Of a DNA stretch of 64,000 bases, positions 16,895-25,516 are shown piece after piece. The translations under genes were made by a program, and so were the position numbers. The stretch lies in assembly GCA_964512225.1 (NCBI GenBank), contig CAZEKB010000011.1, positions 1 to 64,000 of the forward strand. The letters are read 5' to 3'. Each line of letters opens with the position of its first letter. The first letter of the stretch is position 1. The notes under the pieces are model-generated. The model was not told the origin of the DNA. It saw only the letters and a list, made by a program, of their open reading frames with translations, and searched no databases. This DNA is from CAZEKB01 sp964512225. GTDB lineage: Bacteria > Myxococcota_A > UBA796 > UBA9615.

Positions 16895-17563
16895 CTACTC
16901 CCAGCCCAGCGTGTACTCGCCCGACTCGGCCGCCGTCGCGGAGACGAGGACGGTGGCGCTGCCGGCGTCGCCGAGCGCGAAGGTGACGGTGGAGAGGCCG
17001 GGGCCCACGAACCCGAAGTCGGTGCAGGTGCAGGTCTCGTCGAGCACCACGAGGTAGGGGTCGAACTCGAACGACACCACCTGGAACGTGTAGAAGAACC
17101 CGGCGTCGCCGGTCATGTGCCACACCTGGAACGGCCACGGCGACGTCCCCGGATCGGCGTTCGTGAACGCGCCCTCGTCGTCGAGGCAGTTCAGCCCGTC
17201 GTGGGTCGTCGCCGACAGGCCCAGGTCCGCGTCCTCGAATCCCGACGCGCCGACCGGCAGGTAGCCCAGCGTCGAGCCGCCGTAGCAGAGGTCCACCTCG
17301 GTCGCGGAGTCGTCGTCGTCCGTCGCGTCGTCGTCGTCCGTCGCGTCGTCGTCGTCCGTCCCGTCGTCGTCGTCGACCGCGTCGTCGTCGTCCGCCGCGT
17401 CGTCGTCGTCCGCCGCGTCGTCGTCGTCCACCACGACCGGCGGGGCGGAGTCGTCGTCGTCGCCCCGCTCGGGGACGTCGGCGAAGTCGCTGTGGATCCA
17501 CTGGCAGCCCGCCGCCACGAGCAGCACCGCCATCATCACGACGTACCCGGGGGTCGGCCTCAT
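16895..17563 (-). CDS. Asp-linker lipoprotein
   Basis: 222 residues. The signal ends LLVAAGC (Cys20). After a short stretch come eight Asp4 blocks separated by Ala-Ala, Ala-Val, Gly-Thr or Ala-Thr, then a beta-rich domain from about residue 90 with Cys pairs (LCYGGS, NCLDD, CTCTDFG) and a closing SGEYTLGWE. The last segment resembles small beta-sandwich PPC-like domains (which often end YTL), but this is a weak match. It overlaps the metallophosphoesterase stop as ATGA. Predicted outer-membrane or surface location. Confidence 0.75.
   Translation of the reverse strand: MRPTPGYVVMMAVLLVAAGCQWIHSDFADVPERGDDDDSAPPVVVDDDDAADDDDAADDDDAVDDDDGTDDDDATDDDDATDDDDSATEVDLCYGGSTLGYLPVGASGFEDADLGLSATTHDGLNCLDDEGAFTNADPGTSPWPFQVWHMTGDAGFFYTFQVVSFEFDPYLVVLDETCTCTDFGFVGPGLSTVTFALGDAGSATVLVSATAAESGEYTLGWE
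17302..17463 (-). repeat. Asp4 tandem-repeat linker DNA
   Basis: Eight blocks of four GAC codons alternate with two-residue spacers on the minus strand, inside the lipoprotein gene. It has the same block design as the repeat at 1155-1280 but different spacer residues. Confidence 0.9.
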
Positions 17564-18735
17564 TCGGCCGCCCGAAGCTGCAACACCGTGATCTCCTGCT
17601 CCGCGTCGAGCCGCATCGGGGGTCCCCAGAACGTCGTCCCTCGGTTCACGTACAACCACATCGTACCGACGCGGTGCAGCCCCCGGGCGAACGGCAGCAC
17701 CAGACGAGCCAACCACGTGAACGGGAAGTACTGCCCCGCGTGCGTGTGACCGCTCAGCTGGAGGTGCGCCCCGAGCTTCGCCGCCGCGTACGCCGTCGTG
17801 GGCTGGTGGGCGAGCAGGACGCGGATCGACTCGGGAGCGTCCCGGAGCGCCCCCCGGGGATCGCAGGCGTGGCCCTCCGCCATGGCGCCCGCGCGCTGGT
17901 CCGTCACGCCCGCCACCGTGAGGGCGGCGCCGTCGTGGTCGAGCACGACGTGTCGGTTGTTCAGGACGACCATGCCGAGCGACTCGCAGTGGACGCACCA
18001 GGGCTCGACGCCCGAGTAGTACTCGTGGTTCCCGGTGACGAAGTAGGTGCCGTGACGGGACTTCAGCCCGGCCAGCGGGGCGACGTGACGGGCGAGGCGA
18101 CCCACGCTGCCGTCCACGAGATCCCCGGTGACGGCCACGAGGTCCACGCCGAGCGCGTTGATGGTGGCGACGATGTCCTCGAACGCGTCCTCCTGCACCG
18201 CCGGACCGGCGTGCAGGTCGGAGATCTGGGCGATGCGGAAGCCGTCGAGGGCGGCGGGGAGGCCGTCGATGGGGACCGACACGTCCTCGACCGTCGGCCG
18301 ACGCTTGGCCTGCAGCCACGCCACCCCCCCGATGGCGCCCGCCACCCCCAGGATCAGCAGGCTGACCGACCGGGACAGGAAGGCGCGACGGGCGGGCTCG
18401 AACGGAGCCTCGATCGGCACGACCCGCGCCAGCACATCGAGCGCCAGCAGGCCCGCGTCCCGGAAGAGCAGCAGCACGAAGACGAGGGAGAAGAAGCCCA
18501 TGCCCAGGTACCCGAGGTACTGGAAGGCGTCGGCCCACCACGCCCCGGTGGACGGGATCGTCAGGAACACGGCGGGCATCGCGAGCGCGTGCAGCACGAG
18601 GGCGGCGTAGACCAGCCGCGTGGTCGTGGGCCCGAGGTCGAACGGGGCGAGCAGGCGTCGCCCGACGTAGAGGTGGATCACGATCGACAGACCGAAGACC
18701 ACGGCGACGAACGCGAGCAGGCGGGCCGTACCCAT
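17560..18735 (-). CDS. Membrane metallophosphoesterase, YkuE-like
   Basis: 391 residues. Four hydrophobic spans occupy the first ~165 residues, followed by a calcineurin-type phosphoesterase domain. All metal-binding motifs are present: DLH (near 194), GDLVD, GNHEYY and GHTHAGQ. YkuE-like members hydrolyse phosphodiesters or remove phosphate from lipids such as UDP-diacylglucosamine analogues; the substrate here is unknown. It is the first gene of a minus-strand operon continuing with a lipoprotein, an epoxide-hydrolase-like protein and msrB. It is divergent from the M16 operon, with 55 bases between starts. Confidence 0.88.
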   Translation of the reverse strand: MGTARLLAFVAVVFGLSIVIHLYVGRRLLAPFDLGPTTTRLVYAALVLHALAMPAVFLTIPSTGAWWADAFQYLGYLGMGFFSLVFVLLLFRDAGLLALDVLARVVPIEAPFEPARRAFLSRSVSLLILGVAGAIGGVAWLQAKRRPTVEDVSVPIDGLPAALDGFRIAQISDLHAGPAVQEDAFEDIVATINALGVDLVAVTGDLVDGSVGRLARHVAPLAGLKSRHGTYFVTGNHEYYSGVEPWCVHCESLGMVVLNNRHVVLDHDGAALTVAGVTDQRAGAMAEGHACDPRGALRDAPESIRVLLAHQPTTAYAAAKLGAHLQLSGHTHAGQYFPFTWLARLVLPFARGLHRVGTMWLYVNRGTTFWGPPMRLDAEQEITVLQLRAAE

Positions 18736-18790
18736 GTCCCCCAGCAAAGCACGCGGGCAGGGTGACGGCGAGGGGTACACTCCGCGGCCC

Positions 18791-20134
18791 ATGCGACGCC
18801 TCGCCCTCCCGCTGCTCCTGCTCGCCCTGGGATGCGCCCCCGCGGCGGCCGGAGACGGCGGGACGATCCCCCACTCCCGGTTCGCGCTCGACAACGGGCT
18901 CGACGTCGTCCTCCACGTGGACGGCACCGTGCCCCTGGTGGCGGTGAACCTGAACTACGACGTGGGCGCGGCCGACGAAGCCGAGGGCCGCACGGGCTTC
19001 GCGCACCTCTTCGAGCACCTCATGTTCATGGGCACGAACCGCGTCCCCAAGGGCAACTACGACACGTGGATGGAGACGGCCGGGGGGTGGAACAACGCGT
19101 GGACGTCCGAGGACCGGACCGACTACTACGACGTGGGGCCGAAGGAGCTGCTCGAGACGCTGCTGTGGATGGAGGCCGACCGCATGCAGGCCCTGGGCGG
19201 GGCCATCGACCAGGAGAAGCTCGACCTGCAGCGCGACGTCGTGCGCAACGAGCGTCGGCAGACATCGGAGAACCGGCCCTACGGCGTGGTGGAGCTCACG
19301 CTGCCGGGCCTGCTCTACCCCGAGGGACACCCCTACGCGCACCCCGTCATCGGGTCGCACGAGGACCTCCAGGCGGCCTCGGTGGAGGACGTTCGGTCCT
19401 TCTTCGCCACGTGGTACGCCCCCCGGAACGCCTCCCTGGTGGTGGCGGGCGACTTCGACCCCGCGGCCGCGGAGGCCTGGGTCCGGGCCTACTTCGGGGC
19501 GATCGAGAACACCCCGCAGTCGGCCGAAGCGAGGCGCGCGGAGGCGACCTTCGCGCGGGCGACGCCCCGCCGCCGGTTCGTGGAGGACCGGGTGAACGCC
19601 CCGCGGGTGCACTTCGTCGCGCGGACGGCGGCCCTGTTCACGGATCGCGACGCGGAGCTCGACCTCCTCGCCACGATCCTCGCGGACGGCAAGGCCTCGC
19701 GACTCCACCGGGCGCTGGTGCACGAGCAGAAGCTGGCCACGGACGTCTACGCCGGGCAGTGGTCGGGGCGCCTCGAGTCGGCCTTCATGGTGTGGGCCAC
19801 CGCGCGGGAGGGCGTGACCGTCGACCAGCTCGAGGCGGCGCTCGCGGCCGAGCTCGAGAAGGTGCGCGCGGAAGGGCCGGTGCCCGACGAGCTCGTGCGG
19901 GCCGAGGCGGGCATCGCCCACGACTTCGCGCGGCGGCTGGACGGGGTCGCAGGACGCGCCTCGATGATGAACTCGTACCTGACCAACCGGGGGACGCCCG
20001 ACTGGGTCGCCGAGGACCGCGCGCGCTACGAGCGGGCCGACCGCAGGAGCGTGCAGGCCGCGGCCGTGGACGCGCTCGATCCGGCGCACCGCGTGACGCT
20101 GGTCGTGGTGCCGATCGTGGACCGGGGCGAGTGA
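18791..20134 (+). CDS. M16 zinc peptidase, catalytic subunit, lipoprotein
   Basis: 447 residues. A lipobox LALGC (Cys15) precedes an M16 domain with the inverted zinc motif H72-L-F-E75-H76 and the third ligand Glu154 in VRNERR. These show an active pitrilysin-family peptidase. It is about half-size, like processing-peptidase subunits that work as heterodimers. The next gene, overlapping by one base, encodes an M16 protein lacking the motif, so the two likely pair. Substrates are probably periplasmic or surface peptides. TACACT lies nine bases upstream of the ATG. Confidence 0.9.
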   Translation: MRRLALPLLLLALGCAPAAAGDGGTIPHSRFALDNGLDVVLHVDGTVPLVAVNLNYDVGAADEAEGRTGFAHLFEHLMFMGTNRVPKGNYDTWMETAGGWNNAWTSEDRTDYYDVGPKELLETLLWMEADRMQALGGAIDQEKLDLQRDVVRNERRQTSENRPYGVVELTLPGLLYPEGHPYAHPVIGSHEDLQAASVEDVRSFFATWYAPRNASLVVAGDFDPAAAEAWVRAYFGAIENTPQSAEARRAEATFARATPRRRFVEDRVNAPRVHFVARTAALFTDRDAELDLLATILADGKASRLHRALVHEQKLATDVYAGQWSGRLESAFMVWATAREGVTVDQLEAALAAELEKVRAEGPVPDELVRAEAGIAHDFARRLDGVAGRASMMNSYLTNRGTPDWVAEDRARYERADRRSVQAAAVDALDPAHRVTLVVVPIVDRGE

Positions 20135-21609
20135 TGCGCCTCCACCCCGCCGTCCTCGGCCTGCTGATCGCCTGCGGCGGCGCCGAGCCGACGCCCGAGG
20201 CCACGCCCCCGCCCGCCCCGACACCGGCCCCCGTCCTGCCCGACGAGCGCCCCGTCCTCCCCCCGAGCGAGCCCTACACGCCCCCGATCCCGACGGACGT
20301 GGAGCTCCCGCCCTTCGCGTCGGCGCGGATCCTCGAGCGCTCGAACCTCGACCTCGTCTCCGTGCGCGTCGTCGTCCCCCGGGGGTCCGCCCACGACCCC
20401 GAGCAGGACTGGGGGCTGGCCGCCCTGACCGCGGAGATGATGGAGCAGGGAGCGGGCGACCTCGACGGGTTCGAGCTGTCGCTGGCGGCGGAGCGCCTCG
20501 GCGCCGACATCACGGTCGTCGCCCGGCGCGACTACAGCCTCGCGACGCTGGACGTCACGGCCTCGCGGCTCGAGCCCGCCCTCGCGCTCCTCGCCGACGT
20601 CGTGCTCCGCCCGCGGTTCGACGCGGACGAGTGGGGGCGCACGAAGGCGCTGTGGCTGGAGGACCTGGCCGCGCGCGCGTTCCGGCCCCGCGACGTGGCG
20701 GCGGTGGCGGGCGACGTGGCCCTGTACGGGACGGGGCACGCGTACGGTCGCCCCGTCGACGGGTTCATCCAGCGGGTCCGGGGACTGAAGCGAGCCGACG
20801 TGGTGGGGTTCCATCGCTCCGCCTGGCGCGTGGACGACGCGACGTTCGTGGCCGTGGGCAAGGTCACGGCCGCCGGGCTGCGCAAGGCCGTCGCGGCCGC
20901 CTTCTCGGACGTGCCCACCCCGGACGGGCCCCGGAGCGCCCAGCCGTCGCCGCACGCCCCCACCACGGCCTGGTCGCGCTTCGTCGTGGTCGACCGCCCC
21001 GACTCGCCCCAGACGGTGCTGCGCCTCGCCTGGCCCGGGCCGACGATGGACGCCGACGACCGCGCCGCCCTCGACCTCGTCGACTTCGTGCTCGGCGGGT
21101 CGTTCACGTCGCGGCTCAACAGCAACCTGCGCGAGGACAAGGGCTACACGTACGGGGCTCGGTCGCGGCTCCCGACGACGCGGGGCGCGGGGGCGTTCGT
21201 CGCCGCCGCCGCGGTGCAGGCCGAGGTCACGGGCGCGGCCCTGAAGGAGCTGCTCGCCGAGCTCGAGGGCATCGCCAAGTCGGGGCCGACCCCGGAGGAG
21301 GTGGGCAAGGCGCGGGCCTCGCTGCGCAACGACGACGTGCAGGTCTACGAGACCGTCGCGGGCGCGGCGGGGCGGATCGCGCTGCTCGCGGGCCTGGGGC
21401 TGCCGGGGCGCTTCGACGCCGACCACGCCGCGGCGCGACGGCGCCAGACCCCCGAGGGCATCGCCGAGGCCGCCCGGTTCTACTTTCCGGACCGCGCGCT
21501 CGTGGTGGCCGTGGGGGACGCCGAGTCGACCCTCGCCCAGCTGAAGGACGCCGGGATCGACCTCGGCCAGCCTCGCATGTCGGACGCGGAGGGGGACCCG
21601 GCGAAGTAA
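20134..21609 (+). CDS. M16 peptidase homologue, non-catalytic partner
   Basis: 491 residues. Lipobox LLIAC (Cys14) is followed by a Pro-rich linker of about 35 residues, then an M16 fold. The zinc site is gone: where HxxEH should stand there is LAALTAEMMEQGAG. The C-terminal half keeps the Arg/Tyr substrate-binding motif (NSNLREDKGYTYG, near 329-342). This division, catalytic subunit plus R/Y subunit, is known from mitochondrial processing peptidase and bacterial M16B pairs. ATG overlaps the previous stop by one base, and the CYTH gene follows with a one-base overlap. Confidence 0.9.
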   Translation: MRLHPAVLGLLIACGGAEPTPEATPPPAPTPAPVLPDERPVLPPSEPYTPPIPTDVELPPFASARILERSNLDLVSVRVVVPRGSAHDPEQDWGLAALTAEMMEQGAGDLDGFELSLAAERLGADITVVARRDYSLATLDVTASRLEPALALLADVVLRPRFDADEWGRTKALWLEDLAARAFRPRDVAAVAGDVALYGTGHAYGRPVDGFIQRVRGLKRADVVGFHRSAWRVDDATFVAVGKVTAAGLRKAVAAAFSDVPTPDGPRSAQPSPHAPTTAWSRFVVVDRPDSPQTVLRLAWPGPTMDADDRAALDLVDFVLGGSFTSRLNSNLREDKGYTYGARSRLPTTRGAGAFVAAAAVQAEVTGAALKELLAELEGIAKSGPTPEEVGKARASLRNDDVQVYETVAGAAGRIALLAGLGLPGRFDADHAAARRRQTPEGIAEAARFYFPDRALVVAVGDAESTLAQLKDAGIDLGQPRMSDAEGDPAK

Positions 21610-22061
21610 TGGGCGTCGAGATCGAGCGCAAGTTCCTCGTGACCGGGGACGGCTGGCGCGGGGGCGCCGACGCAGGCACGCGGATGGAGCAGGGGTACCT
21701 CTCCACCCACCCGGATCGGGTCGTGCGGGTCCGGGTCGCGGGGGCGTCCGCGACGCTGACGATCAAGGGCCGCGGACCCTCCCCGGACGTGCGCCCGGAG
21801 TTCGAGTACCCGGTGCCGGTGGCCGACGCGGTCGAGCTGCTCGCGCTGTGCGGCGGGGCCGTGGTGCGCAAGACGCGCCACCGACTGCCCGCGGGCGACC
21901 TCACGTGGGAGATCGACGTCTTCGGCGGCCGCCACGCGGGGCTCGTGCTCGCGGAGATCGAGCTCCCCGTCCCCGACGCGGCGTTCGAGCGACCGGCCTG
22001 GGTCGGGGCGGACGTGACCGCCGACCCCGCCTATACGAACGCCGAGCTCAGCCGAACCTGA
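21609..22061 (+). CDS. CYTH-domain protein, triphosphate-metabolising
   Basis: 150 residues covering one CYTH domain. The signature ExExK is at Glu4, Glu6, Lys8 (EIERKF), and later strands carry RVRV, TIKGRG, FEYPV, RKTRH and WEIDVFGG, as in the beta-tunnel enzymes. Members hydrolyse inorganic triphosphate or thiamine triphosphate, or act as class IV adenylyl cyclases; the short single-domain form fits triphosphatase best. It overlaps the M16 partner by one base (TAATG), and its end overlaps the convergent histidine-kinase gene by 14 bases. Confidence 0.88.
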   Translation: MGVEIERKFLVTGDGWRGGADAGTRMEQGYLSTHPDRVVRVRVAGASATLTIKGRGPSPDVRPEFEYPVPVADAVELLALCGGAVVRKTRHRLPAGDLTWEIDVFGGRHAGLVLAEIELPVPDAAFERPAWVGADVTADPAYTNAELSRT

Positions 22062-23304
22062 CCTCGAAGCGCGCGCCTCCGCCTTCGCGCTCGACGCAGC
22101 GGGCGCTCCCCCCGTGGTGCTCGGCGATCCGACGCACGAGGGCGAGCCCGAGCCCCACCCCGCCGTCCCGCCCTTCGGAGTGATCGTCGGGCCGGAAGAA
22201 CGGCTCGAAGACGCGCTCGCGCAGGGCCTCGGGGACGCCGGGGCCGCGGTCCTCGACCGCCAGCAGGATCCCCTCGCCGAGCTCGATGACGGCCCTCACT
22301 TCGCCGTCGCCGTGCTTGCGCGCGTTCTCGAGGAGGTTGCGCACGAGCCGGCGGAGCAGGCGCGGGTCGCCCTCGACGGGCGCCTCCGCGGGGACGTCCG
22401 CCACGGCGTCGACCCGGGCGGCCTCCTCCACGACGATGGGGCCGAGGTCCACCCGCACGGCGGCGTCCATCGGCCGCGGCGCGTCCATGCGGGCGGCGAG
22501 CAGGAGCTCCCCGATCAGCGCGTCGAGCTCCTCGATGTCCTTGACCGCCCCCTCGGCGACGTCGCCGTCGTCCCTCAGCAGCTCCACGGCCATGCGCAGC
22601 CGCGCCAGGGGCGACCGCAGCTCGTGGGACGCGCTCGCGAGCATCCGCCGCTGCCCCTCCACGAGGTCCTCGATGCGGTCGGCGCTGCGGTTGAAGGCCC
22701 TCGCGAGGCCCGCGACCTCGTCCGCGCCGCAGACCTCCACCCGGCGGCTCAGGTCGCCCGTCCCCCACTCCTCGACGCCGCGCCGGAGGCCCTCGATGCG
22801 CGCCGTGATGCGGCGCGCGATGGGCATGCAGCCGACGCCCACGGCGAGGCCCAGGAGCACCAGCAATACGATCGGCCGCGTCGCGCCGTGGTCGAACGCC
22901 GCCGCGTGGGCCTCGCGATCGACCGCCACCGTGAGCATCCGCCCGTCCGCCAGCGGCACGTGGATGCCGGGCCCCCGCCCGCGGCGGAACCACTGGGCAG
23001 CGGCGCCCCGCGGCTCCGGCCCGGGTTCGTGCGAGGCGGCGAGGACCCGCCCGTCCGTCGCCCGCAGGGTGAGGTGCAGCCCCAGCCGCTCGGCGCGGTC
23101 GGTGAGCTCGGCGGCGAGACCGTCCCCCGCCGGGAGATCGTCCGCCAGGAACCCCGCCGCCGCGACGATCGGGGCGGCGGGCCGACTGCTCGTATCGAAC
23201 AGCACCTTGGCCGCCACGGCCGATACCAGCAGCGCGAACAGGCCCACCCCCACGAACGCGAGGTAGAGCTGCAGGTACAGCCGGCGGCGGACGGGGCCGA
23301 GCAC
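22048..23304 (-). CDS. Sensor histidine kinase, CpxA-like architecture
   Basis: 418 residues, GTG start two bases after the response-regulator stop. Two transmembrane spans (about 12-34 and 143-163) flank a periplasmic domain of ~110 residues; then HAMP, a HisKA domain with His227 in SASHELRSPLARL, and an ATPase domain with N-box NLLENARKH (323-331), G1 EDRGPGVP (Asp352) and G2 GGVGLGLAL. All catalytic motifs are intact. With the Spy-like gene and regulator upstream, the set mirrors CpxP-CpxR-CpxA envelope-stress systems. Confidence 0.92.
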   Translation of the reverse strand: MLGPVRRRLYLQLYLAFVGVGLFALLVSAVAAKVLFDTSSRPAAPIVAAAGFLADDLPAGDGLAAELTDRAERLGLHLTLRATDGRVLAASHEPGPEPRGAAAQWFRRGRGPGIHVPLADGRMLTVAVDREAHAAAFDHGATRPIVLLVLLGLAVGVGCMPIARRITARIEGLRRGVEEWGTGDLSRRVEVCGADEVAGLARAFNRSADRIEDLVEGQRRMLASASHELRSPLARLRMAVELLRDDGDVAEGAVKDIEELDALIGELLLAARMDAPRPMDAAVRVDLGPIVVEEAARVDAVADVPAEAPVEGDPRLLRRLVRNLLENARKHGDGEVRAVIELGEGILLAVEDRGPGVPEALRERVFEPFFRPDDHSEGRDGGVGLGLALVRRIAEHHGGSARCVEREGGGARFEVRFG

Positions 23305-23306
23305 GC

Positions 23307-24005
23307 CTAGGGCTCCGGGGCGACGGTGAAGACGTAGCCCGCGCCGCGCACCGTGCGGATCCGCCGGGGGCGCTTCGGGTCGTCTTCGATCGCGGCGCGG
23401 ATCCGGGAGATGTGGACGTCGATCGAGCGGTCGTAGGCCTCGAGCTCTTCGCCCCGCACGGCGTCCATGATCTGCTCGCGGGACAGGACCCGGCCCGCCC
23501 GCTCGGCGAGGACCACGAGGAGCCCGAACTGGTGGGACGTGAGGCGGCGCTCCTCGCCCGCGATGCGCACGACGCGGGCGCCGCGGTCGATCTCCAGGCG
23601 CCCGAACGTGAGGACGTCGGCCGCGGGCGCGGGCCGAGGCGGACGACGACGCCGCAGGATCGCCTTGAGCCGGGCGAGGAGCTCGCGCGGGTTGAAGGGC
23701 TTGGGCAGGTAGTCGTCCGCGCCGATCTCGAGGCCGACGATGCGGTCGAGCTCGTCGCCCCGGGCGGTGAGCATCAGGATGGGGATGTCCGAGTCGGCCC
23801 GCACCGATCGGCACACGTCGAAGCCGTCGCCGTCGGGCAGCATCACGTCCAGGATCAGGGCGGCGTAGTCGCCCACCGCCAGGGCGCGCATCCCCGACGC
23901 CACGTCGGGAGCGTGGTCCGCGTCGACCCCCCGGCCGCCCAGGTAGGTCTGCAGCATCGCCGCGAGGCGGGCGTCGTCGTCGAGGATGAGGACACGTTCG
24001 GGCAC
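23307..24005 (-). CDS. OmpR-family response regulator
   Basis: 232 residues, GTG start. The receiver domain has the acidic pocket DDD (9-11), phospho-acceptor Asp53 (ILDVMLPD), Thr80 and Lys102 (LPKPFN). A short linker leads to a winged-helix DNA-binding domain ending in RTVRGAGYVF. It probably regulates the Spy-like gene immediately upstream and its own operon. A GTAAA-N5-GTGAA element, close to the E. coli CpxR box, lies upstream of the operon. Confidence 0.95.
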   Translation of the reverse strand: MPERVLILDDDARLAAMLQTYLGGRGVDADHAPDVASGMRALAVGDYAALILDVMLPDGDGFDVCRSVRADSDIPILMLTARGDELDRIVGLEIGADDYLPKPFNPRELLARLKAILRRRRPPRPAPAADVLTFGRLEIDRGARVVRIAGEERRLTSHQFGLLVVLAERAGRVLSREQIMDAVRGEELEAYDRSIDVHISRIRAAIEDDPKRPRRIRTVRGAGYVFTVAPEP

Positions 24006-24069
24006 GGCGGCTCCAGCACGGACGCGCCGGCCCCACCTCGAGGCCGACGCGCGACGTGCAGGTTATCGG

Positions 24070-24567
24070 TTAGCGGTGGCGGCGGCCCTTGAAGGACTCG
24101 GCGAGCTCGATGAGCTCGGCGCGCTGGTCGGCGTCCAGCACCTCGGCGAGGTCGGCGACCACGTCGAGCCCGAGGGTACTCACCTCGTCGGCGCTCTCGA
24201 TGGCGTCGGCCCGCAGCGCCTCGAGGGCGTCGCGATCGATCGTCTCGGCGCCGAGCGCGTCCTTCCAGGCGTCGTGGTTCGCGCGGTGCTCGGCCCGAGC
24301 GTCGAACAGCTTCGGGACGGCCTCGTCGAGGATCGTGGAGACCTCGGAGCGCTGCGCGTCGGTCGCGTCGACCCTCGACAGGGCCCGGTCGGCGATCGCT
24401 CCGGCGCGCTCGCGGGCGGTGTCGACGGTCATCTCGGAGCCGTCGCAGAATCCGGGACCCCACCCGTCGGAGGCGACGGCGGACCCGATGAAGAGGGCGC
24501 CGGCGAGGGCGGCGAGGGCTCCGAAGAGGAAGAGGCGGCGGCGGGGGGACTTCTCGGTGGCGGTCAT
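24070..24567 (-). CDS. Spy/CpxP-like periplasmic protein
   Basis: 165 residues; ATG preceded by AAGGAG. An Arg-rich n-region and one hydrophobic segment (LFLFGALAALAGALFIGSAVA) make a signal peptide or anchor. The mature part is all-helical, with two LTxxQ-like segments (VDATDAQRSEV and LDADQRAELIEL). Spy/CpxP family proteins are periplasmic chaperones or sensors of misfolded protein and metal stress. It is encoded directly upstream of the regulator and kinase, as cpxP is next to cpxRA. Confidence 0.75.
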   Translation of the reverse strand: MTATEKSPRRRLFLFGALAALAGALFIGSAVASDGWGPGFCDGSEMTVDTARERAGAIADRALSRVDATDAQRSEVSTILDEAVPKLFDARAEHRANHDAWKDALGAETIDRDALEALRADAIESADEVSTLGLDVVADLAEVLDADQRAELIELAESFKGRRHR

Positions 24568-24650
24568 GATCGGCTCCTTGGGGCGGCGCGGAAGTGCGGC
24601 GCGAACACCAAGAAGCTAGAGAGCCGGGATTTCCCCGAAATGTCGGGCGA

Positions 24651-24665
24651 GTAAAGAACTGTGAA
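24651..24665. promoter_or_regulatory. CpxR-box-like direct repeat GTAAA-N5-GTGAA
   Basis: GTAAA GAACT GTGAA matches the E. coli CpxR consensus GTAAA-N5-GTAAA at nine of ten fixed positions. It lies 84-98 bases before the ATG of the Spy-like gene, in the only sizeable non-coding gap of that operon. Whether this regulator recognises the same box is inference. Confidence 0.45.
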
Positions 24666-24677
24666 GCGGGCCGCCCG

Positions 24678-25409
24678 TCAGTCCACGACCGCCGTGTGGA
24701 AGGTGACCTCGATCCCCTTGACGCTGACCACGTCGCCGTCGTGAAGCTCGCGTCGCCCCTTCAGCTTCTCGCCGTTGAGCCTCACCCCGGCGAGCCCGCT
24801 CAGGGCCTCCACGCTCCAGCGGCCGCTGTACTTGAGCTGCGCGGCCTCCTTCCCGAGCATCGGGTTGCCGGGGAGCCGGATCTTGCAGGCGTCGGTGAAC
24901 CCGATCATGTGGTTGCCGTTGCTCAGCTGGACCTCGCGCTGCACCCCCCCGGCGGAGAACGCGACGTGGGTGCCGAGCTTCGCGCGGGTCTTCTTGCGCA
25001 TCCAGTCCATCGACTGGCCCCCGACCATCGCCGTGGACTCCTCCTTGGCGGCGGGGCTCTTGATGGCGGCCCAGGTGGGCATCTCCTCGATCTTGCTGTT
25101 CTCGTCGGCGAACAGGAGCACGTGGTCGCCCAGCTCGATGAGGTCGCCGATCTTCAGCACCTGCGGGCTCCCGGGGACCACCCGCTCGCCGTTGACCCAG
25201 GTGCCGTTCGCCCCGCCCAGGTCCTCCACGACCCAGTCGTCGTCGCCCTCGCCCGCCTTGCGCACGGACGCGGGCCGCCTCGAGATCATGGTGTTCTCGA
25301 CGTGCACGTCCACGTCGTCTCCCCGCCCGATGATGGTCCCGGCGGGGACCAGATCGTACGACCCCATCTTGTCTCGCCCGCGGAACAGGATCAGCTTCGA
25401 CACGCTCAC
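24678..25409 (-). CDS. Double FHA-domain protein
   Basis: 243 residues, GTG start with GGGAGG upstream. FHA domain 1 (about 5-100) has Gly28-Arg29 and the GGANGTWVNGE strand, but the conserved SxxH motif reads Ser43-Arg-Arg-Pro46, so its His is lost. A second, more divergent FHA-like domain (about 150-240) has IRLPGNPMLG and VRLNGEKL. It is a same-length paralogue of the protein at 27301-28032, which keeps the His. FHA domains bind phosphothreonine, often of Ser/Thr-kinase targets. It may have become phospho-independent. Confidence 0.85.
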   Translation of the reverse strand: MSVSKLILFRGRDKMGSYDLVPAGTIIGRGDDVDVHVENTMISRRPASVRKAGEGDDDWVVEDLGGANGTWVNGERVVPGSPQVLKIGDLIELGDHVLLFADENSKIEEMPTWAAIKSPAAKEESTAMVGGQSMDWMRKKTRAKLGTHVAFSAGGVQREVQLSNGNHMIGFTDACKIRLPGNPMLGKEAAQLKYSGRWSVEALSGLAGVRLNGEKLKGRRELHDGDVVSVKGIEVTFHTAVVD

Positions 25410-25504
25410 GACCTCCCACGCAGCGGCGGCTGCGCCCCGAAATTAGCAGTTGTCGGGGGCCGACGAATGTCGGTCCTGTGACAGCGGCGACGAACCCCGT
25501 CCTC

Positions 25505-25510
25505 TACCCT
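25505..25510 (+). promoter_or_regulatory. -10-like TACCCT six bases before a GTG start
   Basis: TACCCT, six bases, then GTG of the membrane beta-propeller gene. No Shine-Dalgarno is present, again the leaderless pattern. Confidence 0.5.
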
Positions 25511-25516
25511 GGGTAG

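Noticed and set aside
20134..21609. Second M16 protein as an active peptidase
   Set aside because: No HxxEH or HxxDH motif exists at the expected place; only the R/Y substrate motif remains.
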